Source: Pseudomonas fluorescens
Lineage (GTDB): Bacteria; Pseudomonadota; Gammaproteobacteria; Pseudomonadales; Pseudomonadaceae
NCBI RefSeq assembly: GCF_902498195.1
Contig: NZ_CABVIY010000008.1
Span: forward strand, 332,125 to 396,124
DNA: 64,000 nt
Direction of reading: 5' to 3'
The notes under the pieces were generated by a model, which did no database searches, had not been told where the DNA came from, and saw only the letters and a list, made by a program, of their open reading frames with translations. This document shows, piece after piece, positions 26,679-36,156 of the stretch; the first letter of the stretch is position 1; each line of letters opens with the position of its first letter. A program made the translations under genes and the position numbers.

Positions 26679-26780
26679 CTGTAGGAGCGAGCATGCTCGC
26701 GATGGTTACCAGCGATGACGCGGGAAACCTGACACCCCGCGGTGCTCTTTCGTCCATCGCGAGCATGCTCGCTCCTACAG
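26679..26780. repeat. REP pair, family 2 (GGAGCGAGC type)
   Basis: CTGTAGGAGCGAGCATGCTC and its inverted copy, each extended by GCGATGG on the inner side, enclose about 48 nt. The right arm contains the TAG stop codon of coxC (26775-26777), and the left arm starts right after the DUF2909 stop. A second copy of this family is at 45236-45335. Confidence 0.9.
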
Positions 26781-27662
26781 GACGTAAACGAACACGAACA
26801 ACCCGATCCACACCACGTCGACGAAGTGCCAGTACCAACTGGCCGCTTCGAAGCCGAATTGATGATCGTTGTCGAAGTGTCCGCGCATGATCCGCATCAG
26901 CATCACGAACAGGATGATGGTGCCGATGGTCACGTGCGCACCGTGGAACCCGGTGAGCATGAAGAACGTAGCGCCGTAGATACCCGAGCCCAGGGTCAGG
27001 CCCAGTTCGTGGTAGGCGTGCATGTATTCTTCGGCCTGGAAGCCGAGGAACGCGCAACCCAGCAGCACGGTGATCGCCAGCCAGATTTTCAACGCACCGC
27101 GATGGCCCTTTTTCAAAGCGTGGTGGGCGATGGTCACGGTCACGCTGGAGCTGACCAGCAACACGGTGTTGAGCAGCGGCAGGCCCCAGGGACTGATCAC
27201 CTCCTTGGGCGGCGGGAACAGTTTGGAATCCGGGTTGTTGAGCAGCGGCCAGGTCCACTCGAAGGCCGGCCACAGCATGTGGGCGATGCCCTTTGTGCCT
27301 TCGCCACCGAGCGCGGGGCCGGACACGTGGCGCACATAAAACAGCGCACCGAAGAAGGCGATGAAGAACATCACCTCCGAGAAAATGAACCAGCTCATGC
27401 CCCAGCGAAACGAGCGATCCATCTGGGCGCTGTACAAGCCGCTGCGGCTTTCCTTGATCACCGTGCCGAACCAGCCGAACAGCATGTAGGCCAGCAGCAG
27501 GCTGCCAACGAAAAAGATCAGCGGACCGTGGGATTCCGGCCGCGCCGCTTTCAGATCGTTGAACCAGGTGGCCAGGCCGAACACCGTGATGAGCATGCCG
27601 AACGTGGCGATGATCGGCCACTTGCTCTGGGCCGGAACGTAATAATGTTCATGAGTTGCCAT
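26775..27662 (-). CDS. coxC: Cytochrome c oxidase subunit III
   Basis: The 295-aa subunit has about seven hydrophobic segments with family motifs WFIFSEVMFF (Glu in the lipid/proton region), WPLLNNPDSKL and FHGAHVTIG, plus the terminal HFVDVVWIGLF helix. It belongs to the aa3-type heme-copper oxidase in the inner membrane. The stop codon falls inside a REP element. It is separated from ctaG by 25 nt. Confidence 0.96.
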   Translation of the reverse strand: MATHEHYYVPAQSKWPIIATFGMLITVFGLATWFNDLKAARPESHGPLIFFVGSLLLAYMLFGWFGTVIKESRSGLYSAQMDRSFRWGMSWFIFSEVMFFIAFFGALFYVRHVSGPALGGEGTKGIAHMLWPAFEWTWPLLNNPDSKLFPPPKEVISPWGLPLLNTVLLVSSSVTVTIAHHALKKGHRGALKIWLAITVLLGCAFLGFQAEEYMHAYHELGLTLGSGIYGATFFMLTGFHGAHVTIGTIILFVMLMRIMRGHFDNDHQFGFEAASWYWHFVDVVWIGLFVFVYVL

Positions 27663-27687
27663 TTATTGTTCTCCTTATCGGGCACGC

Positions 27688-28239
27688 TCAACCGCCAGTG
27701 TTTACGGCTACCGGTGGATGTCGGGCGGTGATATCGAACAGCGTGTAGGACAGCGTCAGGTGCTTCACATCCTTGGGCATGTCACGGTCAACGATGAAGC
27801 GCACCGGCATTTCGATCCGTTGACCGGGCTGCAGCACTTGCTGGGTGAAGCAGAAACATTCGGTCTTGTGGAAGTACGCCGCCGCCGCGCTGGGCGCAAT
27901 GCTCGGCACGGCCTGGGCGCTCATCGGGCGGTCCGTGGGGTTGTGCGCGATGAAGATCATCTCGTTCACCGCCCCGGGGTTGGCCGTCAGTTCATCGTTC
28001 TTGGGATAGAAATCCCAAGACATGTCGGCGGCATTGGTCGACAGGAACTGCACGCGCACCTGACGCGAGGTATCGACCGTCTGCTCGCCCTCGTATTGCC
28101 CGCCAGTCTTGCCGTTGATGCCGAACGCCTTGCACATCACGTCGTAGATCGGCACCAGGGCAAACCCGAAGACAAACATCGCCACCACCACCAGCAACAG
28201 GCGGGTGACCAGTTTTTTCATTGAAATCGAGTCAGCCAT
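27688..28239 (-). CDS. ctaG: Cytochrome c oxidase assembly protein CtaG (Cox11)
   Basis: The 183-aa protein has one N-terminal membrane helix (about residues 8-30) and a periplasmic immunoglobulin-like domain with copper-binding CFCF (TECFCFTQQ). Cox11 delivers copper to the CuB site of subunit I. I start at ATG 28239 (MADSISMKKL); the upstream frame runs through a REP element and is not coding. It lies between coxA and coxC as in other Pseudomonas. Confidence 0.94.
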   Translation of the reverse strand: MADSISMKKLVTRLLLVVVAMFVFGFALVPIYDVMCKAFGINGKTGGQYEGEQTVDTSRQVRVQFLSTNAADMSWDFYPKNDELTANPGAVNEMIFIAHNPTDRPMSAQAVPSIAPSAAAAYFHKTECFCFTQQVLQPGQRIEMPVRFIVDRDMPKDVKHLTLSYTLFDITARHPPVAVNTGG

Positions 28240-28264
28240 GATACCAACCCTCAACACATGCCCC

Positions 28265-28352
28265 TGTGGGAGCGGGCTTGCTCGCGAAGCAGGCGCTGCG
28301 GTCTGGCAGAAACACCGCGTTATCGGTCTTCGCGAGCAAGCCCGCTCCCACA
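28265..28352. repeat. REP pair (BIME), family 1
   Basis: Inverted copies of TGTGGGAGCGGGCTTGCTCG plus CGAAG lie in the short gap between coxA and ctaG, inside the oxidase operon. They could act as a transcript-stabilising hairpin or partial terminator; this is inference. Confidence 0.88.
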
Positions 28353-28365
28353 AAGGGCCGAATGG

Positions 28366-29952
28366 TCATTTCACTTCCGGCGGCGTAGTGAAGGTGTGAT
28401 ACGGCGCCGGCGACGGAATGCTCCACTCCAGGCCTTCGGCCCCGTCCCACGGCTTGGCCGGTGCGGGCGGGCCGCCACGGATGGTCTTGATCACGATGAA
28501 CAGGAAGAAGAGCTGCGTGGTGCCGAACATGAAGGCGCCGATCGACGACACCATGTTGAAGTCGGCGAATTGCAGGTTGTAGTCCGGAATCCGCCGCGGC
28601 ATGCCTGCCAGACCCACGAAGTGCATCGGGAAGAAGGCCATGTTCATGCCGATGAACGACAGCCAGAAGTGCAGCTTGCCGAGGGTTTCGTCGTACATGT
28701 GGCCGGTCCATTTCGGCATCCAGTAATAGGCTGACGCGAAGATCCCGAAGATCGCCCCCGGCACCAGCACGTAGTGGAAGTGCGCGACCACGAAGTAGGT
28801 GTCCTGGTACTGGAAGTCCGCCGGGGCGATGGCCAGCATCAGCCCGGAAAAACCGCCGATGGAGAACAGGATCACGAACGCCACGGCAAACAGCATCGGC
28901 GTCTCGAAGGTCAGCGAGCCTTGCCACATGGTGCTGGCCCAGTTGAACACCTTCACCCCGGTCGGCACCGCGATCAGCAACGTGGCGTACATGAAGAACA
29001 GCTCGCCCACCAGCGGAATGCCGACCACGAACATGTGGTGCGCCCAGACGATGAACGACAGGAACGCAATGCTCGCCGTGGCGTAGACCATCGAGGTGTA
29101 GCCGAACAGCGGTTTGCGCGAGAAGGTGGGGATGATCGAGCTGACGGCACCGAAGGCCGGCAGGATCATGATGTACACCTCGGGGTGACCGAAGAACCAG
29201 AACACGTGCTGGAACAGCACCGGGTCACCGCCACCGGCGGCACTGAAGAAACTGGTGCCGAAGTGGATGTCCATCAGCATCATCGTCACGCAACCGGCCA
29301 GTACCGGCATTACCGCGATCAGCAAGAACGCGGTGATCAGCCAGGTCCAGACGAACAGCGGCATTTTCATCAACGTCATGCCGGGGGCGCGCAGGTTGAG
29401 GATGGTCGCGATCACGTTGATCGCGCCCATGATCGAACTGATCCCCATCAAGTGGATGGCGAAGATGAAGAAGGTCACGCTTTCCGGCGCGTAGGTCGTT
29501 GACAGCGGCGCGTAGAACGTCCAGCCGAAGTTCGGCCCGCCACCGGGGGTGAACAGGGTCGAGACCAGCAGGATGAATGCCGCCGGCAACAGCCAGAAGC
29601 TGAAGTTGTTCATGCGCGGCAACGCCATGTCCGGCGCGCCGATCATCAGCGGGACCATCCAGTTGGCGAGGCCGACGAAAGCCGGCATCACCGCACCGAA
29701 GACCATCACCAGACCGTGCATGGTGGTCATCTGGTTGAAGAACTCCGGCTGGACGATTTGCAGGCCCGGCTGGAACAGCTCGGCGCGAATCACCATCGCG
29801 AACGAGCCGCCGAGCAGGAACATGGAAAACGCAAACCACAGGTACAGCGTGCCGATGTCCTTGTGGTTGGTGGTCAGCACCCAGCGCATCAGGCCTTTGG
29901 CGGGGCCGTGGGCGTGGTCGGCATGACCGTGGTCATCGATGACGGCGCTCAT
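28366..29952 (-). CDS. coxA: Cytochrome c oxidase subunit I (aa3 type)
   Basis: The 528-aa heme-copper oxidase catalytic subunit has 12 hydrophobic segments. Ligands seen are MHGLVMVFG (low-spin heme a His), FGHPEVYIMILP (CuB His and cross-linked Tyr, with Glu for the D channel region), WAHHMF (CuB His pair) and AHFHYVLVPGA (heme a3 and heme a His). It reduces O2 to water and pumps protons. Codon use and order coxB-coxA-ctaG-coxC are those of the Pseudomonas aa3 oxidase, generally raised under starvation. Confidence 0.97.
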   Translation of the reverse strand: MSAVIDDHGHADHAHGPAKGLMRWVLTTNHKDIGTLYLWFAFSMFLLGGSFAMVIRAELFQPGLQIVQPEFFNQMTTMHGLVMVFGAVMPAFVGLANWMVPLMIGAPDMALPRMNNFSFWLLPAAFILLVSTLFTPGGGPNFGWTFYAPLSTTYAPESVTFFIFAIHLMGISSIMGAINVIATILNLRAPGMTLMKMPLFVWTWLITAFLLIAVMPVLAGCVTMMLMDIHFGTSFFSAAGGGDPVLFQHVFWFFGHPEVYIMILPAFGAVSSIIPTFSRKPLFGYTSMVYATASIAFLSFIVWAHHMFVVGIPLVGELFFMYATLLIAVPTGVKVFNWASTMWQGSLTFETPMLFAVAFVILFSIGGFSGLMLAIAPADFQYQDTYFVVAHFHYVLVPGAIFGIFASAYYWMPKWTGHMYDETLGKLHFWLSFIGMNMAFFPMHFVGLAGMPRRIPDYNLQFADFNMVSSIGAFMFGTTQLFFLFIVIKTIRGGPPAPAKPWDGAEGLEWSIPSPAPYHTFTTPPEVK

Positions 29953-30034
29953 GGCCTGTCTCCTGTCAACGGATGGGCTGGGCGGGCCGGGGCGCGTTGC
30001 CCCGACCGGTTCCTGGTATGCGCAATGGACCGGG

Positions 30035-31162
30035 TCATTTGCTTTCCGCCTGTTTCAGCTCCAGCACTTCTTTTGGCGTGACCATGTCGCCCTTGTTGTT
30101 GCCCCAGGCATTACGCTCGTAGGTCACGACCGCCGCGATATCGACTTCCGACAGCTGTTTGCCGAACGCCGCCATGGCGGTGCCGGGCTTGCCGTGGAAG
30201 ACAATGCTCAGGTGGGCGTCTTTGGGGCCGGTGGCGATCTTCGAGCCTTTGAGTGCCGGGAACATCGGCGGCAGACCCTGGCCCTCGGCCTGGTGACAGG
30301 CCACGCAGGTGGTGTGGTAGACCTTGTCGCCGCGCTCCTTGAGTTCGTCGAGGGTCCATTCCTTGCTGGTCAACTCCTTGAGTTGCGCCGCTTCAGCCTT
30401 GCGCTCGCCCAGCCACTTTTCGTAGTCGGCCTTTTCCTTGACCTCGACCACGATTGGCATGAACCCGTGATCCTTGCCGCACAGCTCGGCGCACTGGCCG
30501 CGGTAGATGCCGGGTTTTTCGACGCGGGTCCAGGCTTCGTTGACGAACCCCGGGATCGCATCGCGCTTGACCGCGAAGGCCGGCACCCACCAGGAGTGGA
30601 TCACGTCGGCCGACGTCACGAGGAAGCGCACCTTGGCGCCAATCGGCAGCACCAATGGCTTGTCGACTTCGAGCAAGTAGTGCTCGCCCTTGGCTTCCTT
30701 GTTGTGGATCTGATCGGCGGGGGTGGCCAGGTTGCTGAAGAACTCGACGTCCTGGCCCAGGTATTTGTAGTGCCACTTCCACTGGTAACCCGTGACCTGG
30801 ATATCGATATCCGGCTCGCTGGCGTCGTACATCTTGATCAGGGTGGCGGTCGCCGGAACCGCCATGGCCACCAGGATCAGGAAGGGCACGATGGTCCAGA
30901 GGATTTCGACGGTAGTGCTTTCATGAAATTTTGCCGCCACCTGCCCGGTCGAGCGGCGGTGCAGAATCATCGACCAGAACATGGCGCCAAAGACGATGAT
31001 GCCGATCACTACACAGATCCAGAAGATGGTCATGTGCAGGTCAAAAACAGCGTGACTGATTTCAGTCGCTCCAGGCGCCATATTCACAGTCCAGGCCGCT
31101 TGTGCCTGGCTGAAAATCGACCACAACAGGAGGCCCATCCAGACATGTGGATGTCGCATCAT
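30035..31162 (-). CDS. coxB: Cytochrome c oxidase subunit II with C-terminal cytochrome c domain (caa3-like)
   Basis: The 375-aa subunit has a signal peptide, two TM helices (about residues 45-65 and 85-107) and a CuA cupredoxin domain with ligands in HSWWVPAF and CAELCGKDHGFMP (Cys, Cys, His, Met). A fused C-terminal cytochrome c domain carries heme motif CVACH (about residue 290) and a Met candidate in AMAAFG. The fusion means the oxidase can take electrons directly through its own heme c. It is the first gene of the oxidase operon; the promoter should lie in 31163-31533. Confidence 0.96.
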   Translation of the reverse strand: MMRHPHVWMGLLLWSIFSQAQAAWTVNMAPGATEISHAVFDLHMTIFWICVVIGIIVFGAMFWSMILHRRSTGQVAAKFHESTTVEILWTIVPFLILVAMAVPATATLIKMYDASEPDIDIQVTGYQWKWHYKYLGQDVEFFSNLATPADQIHNKEAKGEHYLLEVDKPLVLPIGAKVRFLVTSADVIHSWWVPAFAVKRDAIPGFVNEAWTRVEKPGIYRGQCAELCGKDHGFMPIVVEVKEKADYEKWLGERKAEAAQLKELTSKEWTLDELKERGDKVYHTTCVACHQAEGQGLPPMFPALKGSKIATGPKDAHLSIVFHGKPGTAMAAFGKQLSEVDIAAVVTYERNAWGNNKGDMVTPKEVLELKQAESK

Positions 31163-31533
31163 TGCGGGTTCCCCTTATCGTTCTTGTTATCCCGCCGGCT
31201 TTCACCTGCGGCAAGGGAGCGGCTGCATCAGACTACGAACTTGAATCGCCGGGCCTTGCTGCGTGGGCAGTCGGGCGTCATCAGCTAACTCCATTCCAAC
31301 CCGAGTATAGACAGCGACTCTCACCTCGCAATGTGAAGGCGTAAATCAGGTGAAACAGCATTAACTTGCGTTGCAGGTCACGAATGGAGAAGGATGCAGA
31401 CGAGTGGTGGCAAACCGATATAACGCAGGTGTCTCAAGGATGAAATAATTATGACAAATGCGTCTTAGCATTTTTCGTAAGCCAGCTAAGTTATGTCTTC
31501 CCTATTTCATTGCCTTTGTTTCCTGGAGTTTTC
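31163..31533. other. Intergenic region upstream of coxB
   Basis: This 371-bp gap holds the 5' regions of coxB (minus) and the hypothetical gene at 31534 (plus). It becomes A+T-richer towards 31450. No convincing coding frame, RNA gene or repeat was seen, and no promoter could be fixed with confidence. Confidence 0.5.
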
Positions 31534-32184
31534 ATGAACACCGCCGCATTGCGCGAGCAGATCCAAAAAGCCCAACAACACGAAGCCGAAACCGGCCTGC
31601 TGACCCGTCAGCTGGAAAGCAAGCTGCCTCATCTGCACCCGGCGATCCAATTGCCGGAGACGGACGCCAACGGCGTGCTGACGCGTTTTGTCGCCGCCTA
31701 CATCGACGAAGTGCCTGACCTGCTGGATGCAGCCAATGAAGTCGCCAGGGAAGCGGGCATTGAGTCACAGATCAAACCGGTGCTGAAAATCGCCGAACAG
31801 TACTTCCTTCAGCCGCCGGCGATCATGGCCGGGCATGTCGGCCTCGACAGCCTGCTGGACGAAGCCTATCTGGCGCACCGGTTTGTCGAAGAGGTCAACG
31901 ACCTGTACATCAAGCATTTCGGCCAGCCACTGATCCCCCTGGACATGACTGTCGCCAACCTGATTGCCCACCAATTGATCGGTGAGGAATTTGCCAACCA
32001 ACTGGACGAGGCGGTTCATCACACGGTGGACAAGATGCTCGACGACGAAAGCTTTGCGCTGGAATCGGTCGAGGCCTACCGTGAGAAGCTGAGCAGCCCG
32101 GACACCGGCGCCGCGTGGAAACGCTGGCCGTGCATGTCCCGCCGCCTCGGCGTGGGCCTGGAGCTGGATCAGACCGTGGCTTGA
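31534..32184 (+). CDS. Conserved hypothetical protein, mostly helical
   Basis: The 216-aa soluble protein lacks a signal peptide or TM segment and looks mostly alpha-helical. Stretches such as RFVAAYIDEVPDLL, ILAGHVGLDSLLDEAYLAH-like residues and PLDMTVANLIAHQLIGEE are regular amphipathic helices. I do not recognise a domain. A counterpart next to coxB is known in other Pseudomonas (PA0104-like). ATG 31534 follows CTGGAG; an in-frame ATG eight codons upstream lacks an RBS. It is divergent from coxB, so shared control is possible. Confidence 0.75.
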   Translation: MNTAALREQIQKAQQHEAETGLLTRQLESKLPHLHPAIQLPETDANGVLTRFVAAYIDEVPDLLDAANEVAREAGIESQIKPVLKIAEQYFLQPPAIMAGHVGLDSLLDEAYLAHRFVEEVNDLYIKHFGQPLIPLDMTVANLIAHQLIGEEFANQLDEAVHHTVDKMLDDESFALESVEAYREKLSSPDTGAAWKRWPCMSRRLGVGLELDQTVA

Positions 32185-32201
32185 TCCAAGACCCCATTCA
32201 A

Positions 32202-32292
32202 ATGTGGGAGCGGGCTTGCTCGCGAATGCGTTGTATCAGTCAACATCAATGCCGACTGACCTGATGCATTCGCGAGCAAGCCCGCTTCCACA
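32202..32292. repeat. REP pair (BIME), family 1
   Basis: Inverted copies (ATGTGGGAGCGGGCTTGCTC and GCGAGCAAGCCCGCTTCCAC, one mismatch) extended by GCGAATGC lie between the convergent hypothetical gene and the SulP gene. Confidence 0.88.
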
Positions 32293-32298
32293 AGGGCA

Positions 32299-33825
32299 TC
32301 AGCCCGCCGCGCCGATGCCGATGTTGGTCCGCACCCGCCCCTCCAGCCTGCGCTTCAACCCGCGTGACTCGATCAACAACGTCGAGCCCTTGGCCGCATT
32401 CGCCCGGCCCCATTCCTCCAGCAACTCCAGGCACGAGTGATCGATGTAGCTCAGGTTATTGAGTGGCACATGCACCGTGGTGCCCGGTGCAATGCTGTCC
32501 AGCACCCGGGTCAGCGCCGGCACTTTGAGGAACGTCGCCGCGCCCACCAGGCGCAACTCCATTTCGCCCTCCGGGGGCAGGTCGATCAGGCTGACTTTGA
32601 GACGTGCAGCCTTGAGCGCCAGTTTCACCAGGGTCAGCCCGAAACCGATCAGCACGCCGGTCAGCAGGTCTGTGAAAATGATCGCCAATGCCGTCGCGGC
32701 GTAGGTAAACATCGGCATCCGGCCATAGCGCCCCAGGCCGCGAAAAACCTTGAGGTCCACCAGTTTGAAACCCGTGTAGACCAACACCCCTGCCAGGCTC
32801 GCCACGGGAATGCTTTGCAGCACGCTCGACAACAGCAGCACAAACGCCAACAGCCATAGCCCGTGGAAGATCGTTGAGTAACGGGTGGTCGCACCGGCCT
32901 GGACGTTGGCCGAACTGCGCACGATCACGCCGGTCATCGGCAACGCGCCGAGCAGTCCGCAGAGCATGTTGCCCACGCCTTGCGCGGACAGTTCACGATC
33001 GAAGTCAGAGCGTTGGCCGCTGTGCATGCGATCCACTGCAGCGGCGGACAGCAAGGTTTCGGCGCTGGCGATGAAGGCCACGGCGAACGCGGCGATCAAC
33101 AGCGTGGGATCAGCCAGATTGAGCAGGTCAGCGGGCTGGAGCCAATCGATGGCTTCGGCCAGGTTGGCGGGAACCTCGACGCGTTTGACCGGCAACGCCA
33201 GCATCAGACTGGCAATCGTTGCCAGCCCAACCCCGAGCAATGCCCCGGGAATAAAGCGCAACGAATGGGGGCGCAGTTTTTCCCACAGCCACATCACGGC
33301 GATGGTCGACAGTCCAAGCAGGCCGGCCTGCCAGCCAAACGAGGGCAGCGCCTGGGCCACCGCGCCGGGGAATGCCGTCAGGTTCTCCAGGCCGGAGGGC
33401 TTCGGTGAGGCGTCGAGCATCACGTGCACCTGTGAGAGCACGATCAGCACGCCAATCCCGGCGAGCATGCCGTACACCACGGCGGGTGCCGTAACCCGGA
33501 ACCAGCAACCGAGCTTCAAGCGCCCCGCCACCAGTTGCAGGAATCCCGCCAGCAGCAGGATAGGCCCCAGCATGGCCACACCGTGCTGGCGCACCAGTTC
33601 GAACACCAAGACAGCCAAACCGGCGGCCGGGCCGCTGACTTGCAGCGGAGAGCCCGCCAACCAGCCCACCACCAGGCCACCAATGATCCCGGTAATCAGG
33701 CCCTTGGCCGGAGGCAGTCCCGAGGCAATGGCAATACCCATGCACAAGGGCAGGGCGACCAGAAACACCACCACAGAAGCCAATAACTCCCGTGGCAGAA
33801 CAGCTTTGAGTTGCGCAGCACGCAT
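32299..33825 (-). CDS. SulP-family anion transporter with STAS domain
   Basis: The 508-aa inner-membrane protein has about 11-12 hydrophobic segments with SulP motifs (VALPLCMGIAIASG, GSPLQVSGPAAGLAV, AAVDRMHSGQRSDFDRELSAQG). A C-terminal STAS domain follows (about residues 400-500; VPLNNLSYIDHSCLELLEEW). SulP proteins carry sulfate, bicarbonate or dicarboxylates. It lies directly downstream of a beta-carbonic anhydrase on the same strand, which favours bicarbonate transport; this is inference. ATG 33825 has RBS GGGAGA; an ATG ten codons upstream is less likely. Confidence 0.92.
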   Translation of the reverse strand: MRAAQLKAVLPRELLASVVVFLVALPLCMGIAIASGLPPAKGLITGIIGGLVVGWLAGSPLQVSGPAAGLAVLVFELVRQHGVAMLGPILLLAGFLQLVAGRLKLGCWFRVTAPAVVYGMLAGIGVLIVLSQVHVMLDASPKPSGLENLTAFPGAVAQALPSFGWQAGLLGLSTIAVMWLWEKLRPHSLRFIPGALLGVGLATIASLMLALPVKRVEVPANLAEAIDWLQPADLLNLADPTLLIAAFAVAFIASAETLLSAAAVDRMHSGQRSDFDRELSAQGVGNMLCGLLGALPMTGVIVRSSANVQAGATTRYSTIFHGLWLLAFVLLLSSVLQSIPVASLAGVLVYTGFKLVDLKVFRGLGRYGRMPMFTYAATALAIIFTDLLTGVLIGFGLTLVKLALKAARLKVSLIDLPPEGEMELRLVGAATFLKVPALTRVLDSIAPGTTVHVPLNNLSYIDHSCLELLEEWGRANAAKGSTLLIESRGLKRRLEGRVRTNIGIGAAG

Positions 33826-33915
33826 GGTGATTCTCCCGAAGTTTTCTTCAGGCATGGCAAGGCCGGACCGCTGAAACAGCGGTCGGCGTCAAACCACACA
33901 GGTTTTTAGGAGGAT

Positions 33916-34647
33916 TTAGAAGCGCGCTTTGGGCGTCGCCATGGGAATCGGCAGGCTGCCATCAAGCGGCAGGAAACGACCTTGATCCGCGTCGTAGGCT
34001 TTGATCTTGCTGGTTTCGATGTCGTAGACCCAGCCATGGATGAACAGATGGCCGTTCGCGATGCGTGAGGCTACGGAGGGGTGGGTGCGCAAGTGTTGCA
34101 ATTGAGCGATGACATTTTCCTCGGTGAGGATATGCATCGTCTCGTTTTCGTCGGCGCAGTTGCAGTTGTCATGCACCATGGTTTTAGCCACTTCCGCATG
34201 TTGCAGCCAGGCTTTGACCGTGGGCATTTTTTCCAGGGTATGCGGGTTGAGCACCGCTCGCATCGCGCCGCAATCGGAGTGACCGCAAATGATGATGTGC
34301 TGCACGCCCAGCGCCAGTACCGCGTACTCGATCGCCGTGGAAACGCCGCCGTTCATCTGCCCGTATGGCGGGACGACGTTGCCGACGTTACGGGTGACGA
34401 ACAGATCGCCAGGGGAGCTGTGGGTGATGAGTTCGGGGACGATGCGCGAGTCAGCGCAGGTAATGAACATTGCCCGTGGCTTTTGAGCCGTGGCGAGTTT
34501 CTTGAAGAGCTCTTCCTGTTGCGGAAAGATCTCATGATGAAAATGCAAAAAGCCGTCAACGATATGCTTCAACGCTGCATCGGCGGTTTCCGTCTCGGGT
34601 TGGGCGGAGTCCGACGCAGCCAACGGCTGTTTATCCTTGTCACTCAT
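33916..34647 (-). CDS. Beta-class carbonic anhydrase
   Basis: The 243-aa cytoplasmic enzyme has zinc ligands CADSR (Cys and Asp) and HSDCGAM (His and Cys), the standard beta-class C-D/R-H-C set. It interconverts CO2 and bicarbonate. It corresponds to psCA1 (PA0102) of P. aeruginosa by resemblance and by its place before a SulP transporter. A 90-nt gap separates the two, so a two-gene bicarbonate-supply operon is likely. Confidence 0.94.
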   Translation of the reverse strand: MSDKDKQPLAASDSAQPETETADAALKHIVDGFLHFHHEIFPQQEELFKKLATAQKPRAMFITCADSRIVPELITHSSPGDLFVTRNVGNVVPPYGQMNGGVSTAIEYAVLALGVQHIIICGHSDCGAMRAVLNPHTLEKMPTVKAWLQHAEVAKTMVHDNCNCADENETMHILTEENVIAQLQHLRTHPSVASRIANGHLFIHGWVYDIETSKIKAYDADQGRFLPLDGSLPIPMATPKARF

Positions 34648-34889
34648 GATTCATCCTCTCTAGCGGTCTCAGGGAGCGATCCCGTGTTGCCCGGTGTGAA
34701 GCCAGTGGCTGGTTAAAAAACATCCAGGTCAAAAATCTCGACCCGTCAGTCACTCGATGAACAAGGTAGCCTCCTAATCTTAACTCAAACTGAATGAAAC
34801 GCTCTAGAACGTGTGTTCCAGGTCACAAAAAACGTGACCAGCGTAAAGCGCGATCAAGTTTGCAACGCTTAACCATAGGCCAATTGTCC

Positions 34890-35948
34890 TCAAATCAGCG
34901 ACATTTGGCGACCCGGCGGACAAAAGGCCTCGCAGTCCAGATTGAAGCCTTCGCGTCGATCGAGGCCCAGGCGCTTGATGGTTTTGGCGAAGCGCTGTGC
35001 CAGCAAATCGGCAAACGGTCCTTCGCCCCGCATCCGTGCCCCAAAGCGACTGTCGTACAGCTCGCCGCCACGGCTCTGGCGAATCAGGCTCAGCACATGC
35101 GCGGCCCGTTGCGGGTAGTGCGCGGCCAGCCATTCCTCGAACAGCGGGGCCACTTCCAGCGGCAGGCGCAACATCATGTAGGCAGCGCTTTGAGCCCCGG
35201 CGGCATGGGCCTCGGTCAGCAAATTCTCGAGTTCGCTGTCATTGATCATCGGAATCATGGGTGAACACAGCACCCCTACCGGAATCCCGGCGTCGCGCAT
35301 GACCCGTATCGCCCGCAGCCTGGCCTTGGGCGCTGCGGCGCGGGGTTCAAGAATGCGTTTGAGTTCGTCATCCAGGCTGGTCAGGCTGATCATCACCGCC
35401 ACCAGGCGTTGCCGGGCAAGCTCGGCCAGCAGGTCGAGGTCTCGAAGAATCAGCGAACCTTTGGTGACGATGGTGACCGGATGGCGATAACGCAGCAGTA
35501 CTTCGAGGATTTGCCGGGTGATTTTGTATTCGCGTTCGATCGGTTGATAGGGATCGGTATTGGAGCCGAGGTTGATCGGCGCGCACTGATAGCCGCGCCT
35601 GGACAGTTGTTCCTCCAGCACTTGCACGGCGTTGGTCTTGGCAATCAGCCTGGTTTCGAAATCCAGCCCCGGTGACATGTCCCAGTAAGCGTGGCTGGGG
35701 CGGGCATAACAATAGATGCAACCATGTTCGCAACCGCGATAGGGATTGATCGAGCGGTCGAAAGGCAGATCTGGAGAGGTGTTGCGAGTGATGATGGTTT
35801 TCGCCCGCTCGATTTGCACCTCGGTGCCCTGGGTCATCGGCACTTCCTGATACCAACCGTCGTCCTCGGCCACCGAACGACTCGGGGCGAAGCGGTTGTG
35901 CGGGTTGGTCGCAGTGCCGCGGCCGCGAGGAGGCAATGGGGTAGCCAT
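34890..35948 (-). CDS. PA0069-family radical SAM protein (spore-photoproduct-lyase-like)
   Basis: The 352-aa protein has the radical SAM cluster motif CxxxCxxC (CEHGCIYC at about residues 73-80) followed by YARPSHAYW, a core TIM-barrel with TKGSLILRDLDLL and a C-terminal segment ending with Cys residues (LDCEAFCPPGRQ). It is related to the SplB group but shorter, and its substrate is unknown. It is a single-gene unit with its own upstream region. The P. aeruginosa counterpart PA0069 is equally uncharacterised as far as I know. Confidence 0.85.
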   Translation of the reverse strand: MATPLPPRGRGTATNPHNRFAPSRSVAEDDGWYQEVPMTQGTEVQIERAKTIITRNTSPDLPFDRSINPYRGCEHGCIYCYARPSHAYWDMSPGLDFETRLIAKTNAVQVLEEQLSRRGYQCAPINLGSNTDPYQPIEREYKITRQILEVLLRYRHPVTIVTKGSLILRDLDLLAELARQRLVAVMISLTSLDDELKRILEPRAAAPKARLRAIRVMRDAGIPVGVLCSPMIPMINDSELENLLTEAHAAGAQSAAYMMLRLPLEVAPLFEEWLAAHYPQRAAHVLSLIRQSRGGELYDSRFGARMRGEGPFADLLAQRFAKTIKRLGLDRREGFNLDCEAFCPPGRQMSLI

Positions 35949-36156
35949 CAGTGAGATCCTTTAGCTGTATGCCTATACAGTATCCGAGGTTCGTCGTGCA
36001 GGCCAGTGCCGTTCGGCACCCAAAGGATTTTGAGTGTGGGTCATTAGGCTGATGTTCATGGAGGGAAACATATCGCCGGTAGTGTTTTGCCGTTTCACCA
36101 GTACCCTCTTTTCCACACGAAATGATCGTGTATTCATTATTAAAAGGATTTAAATC

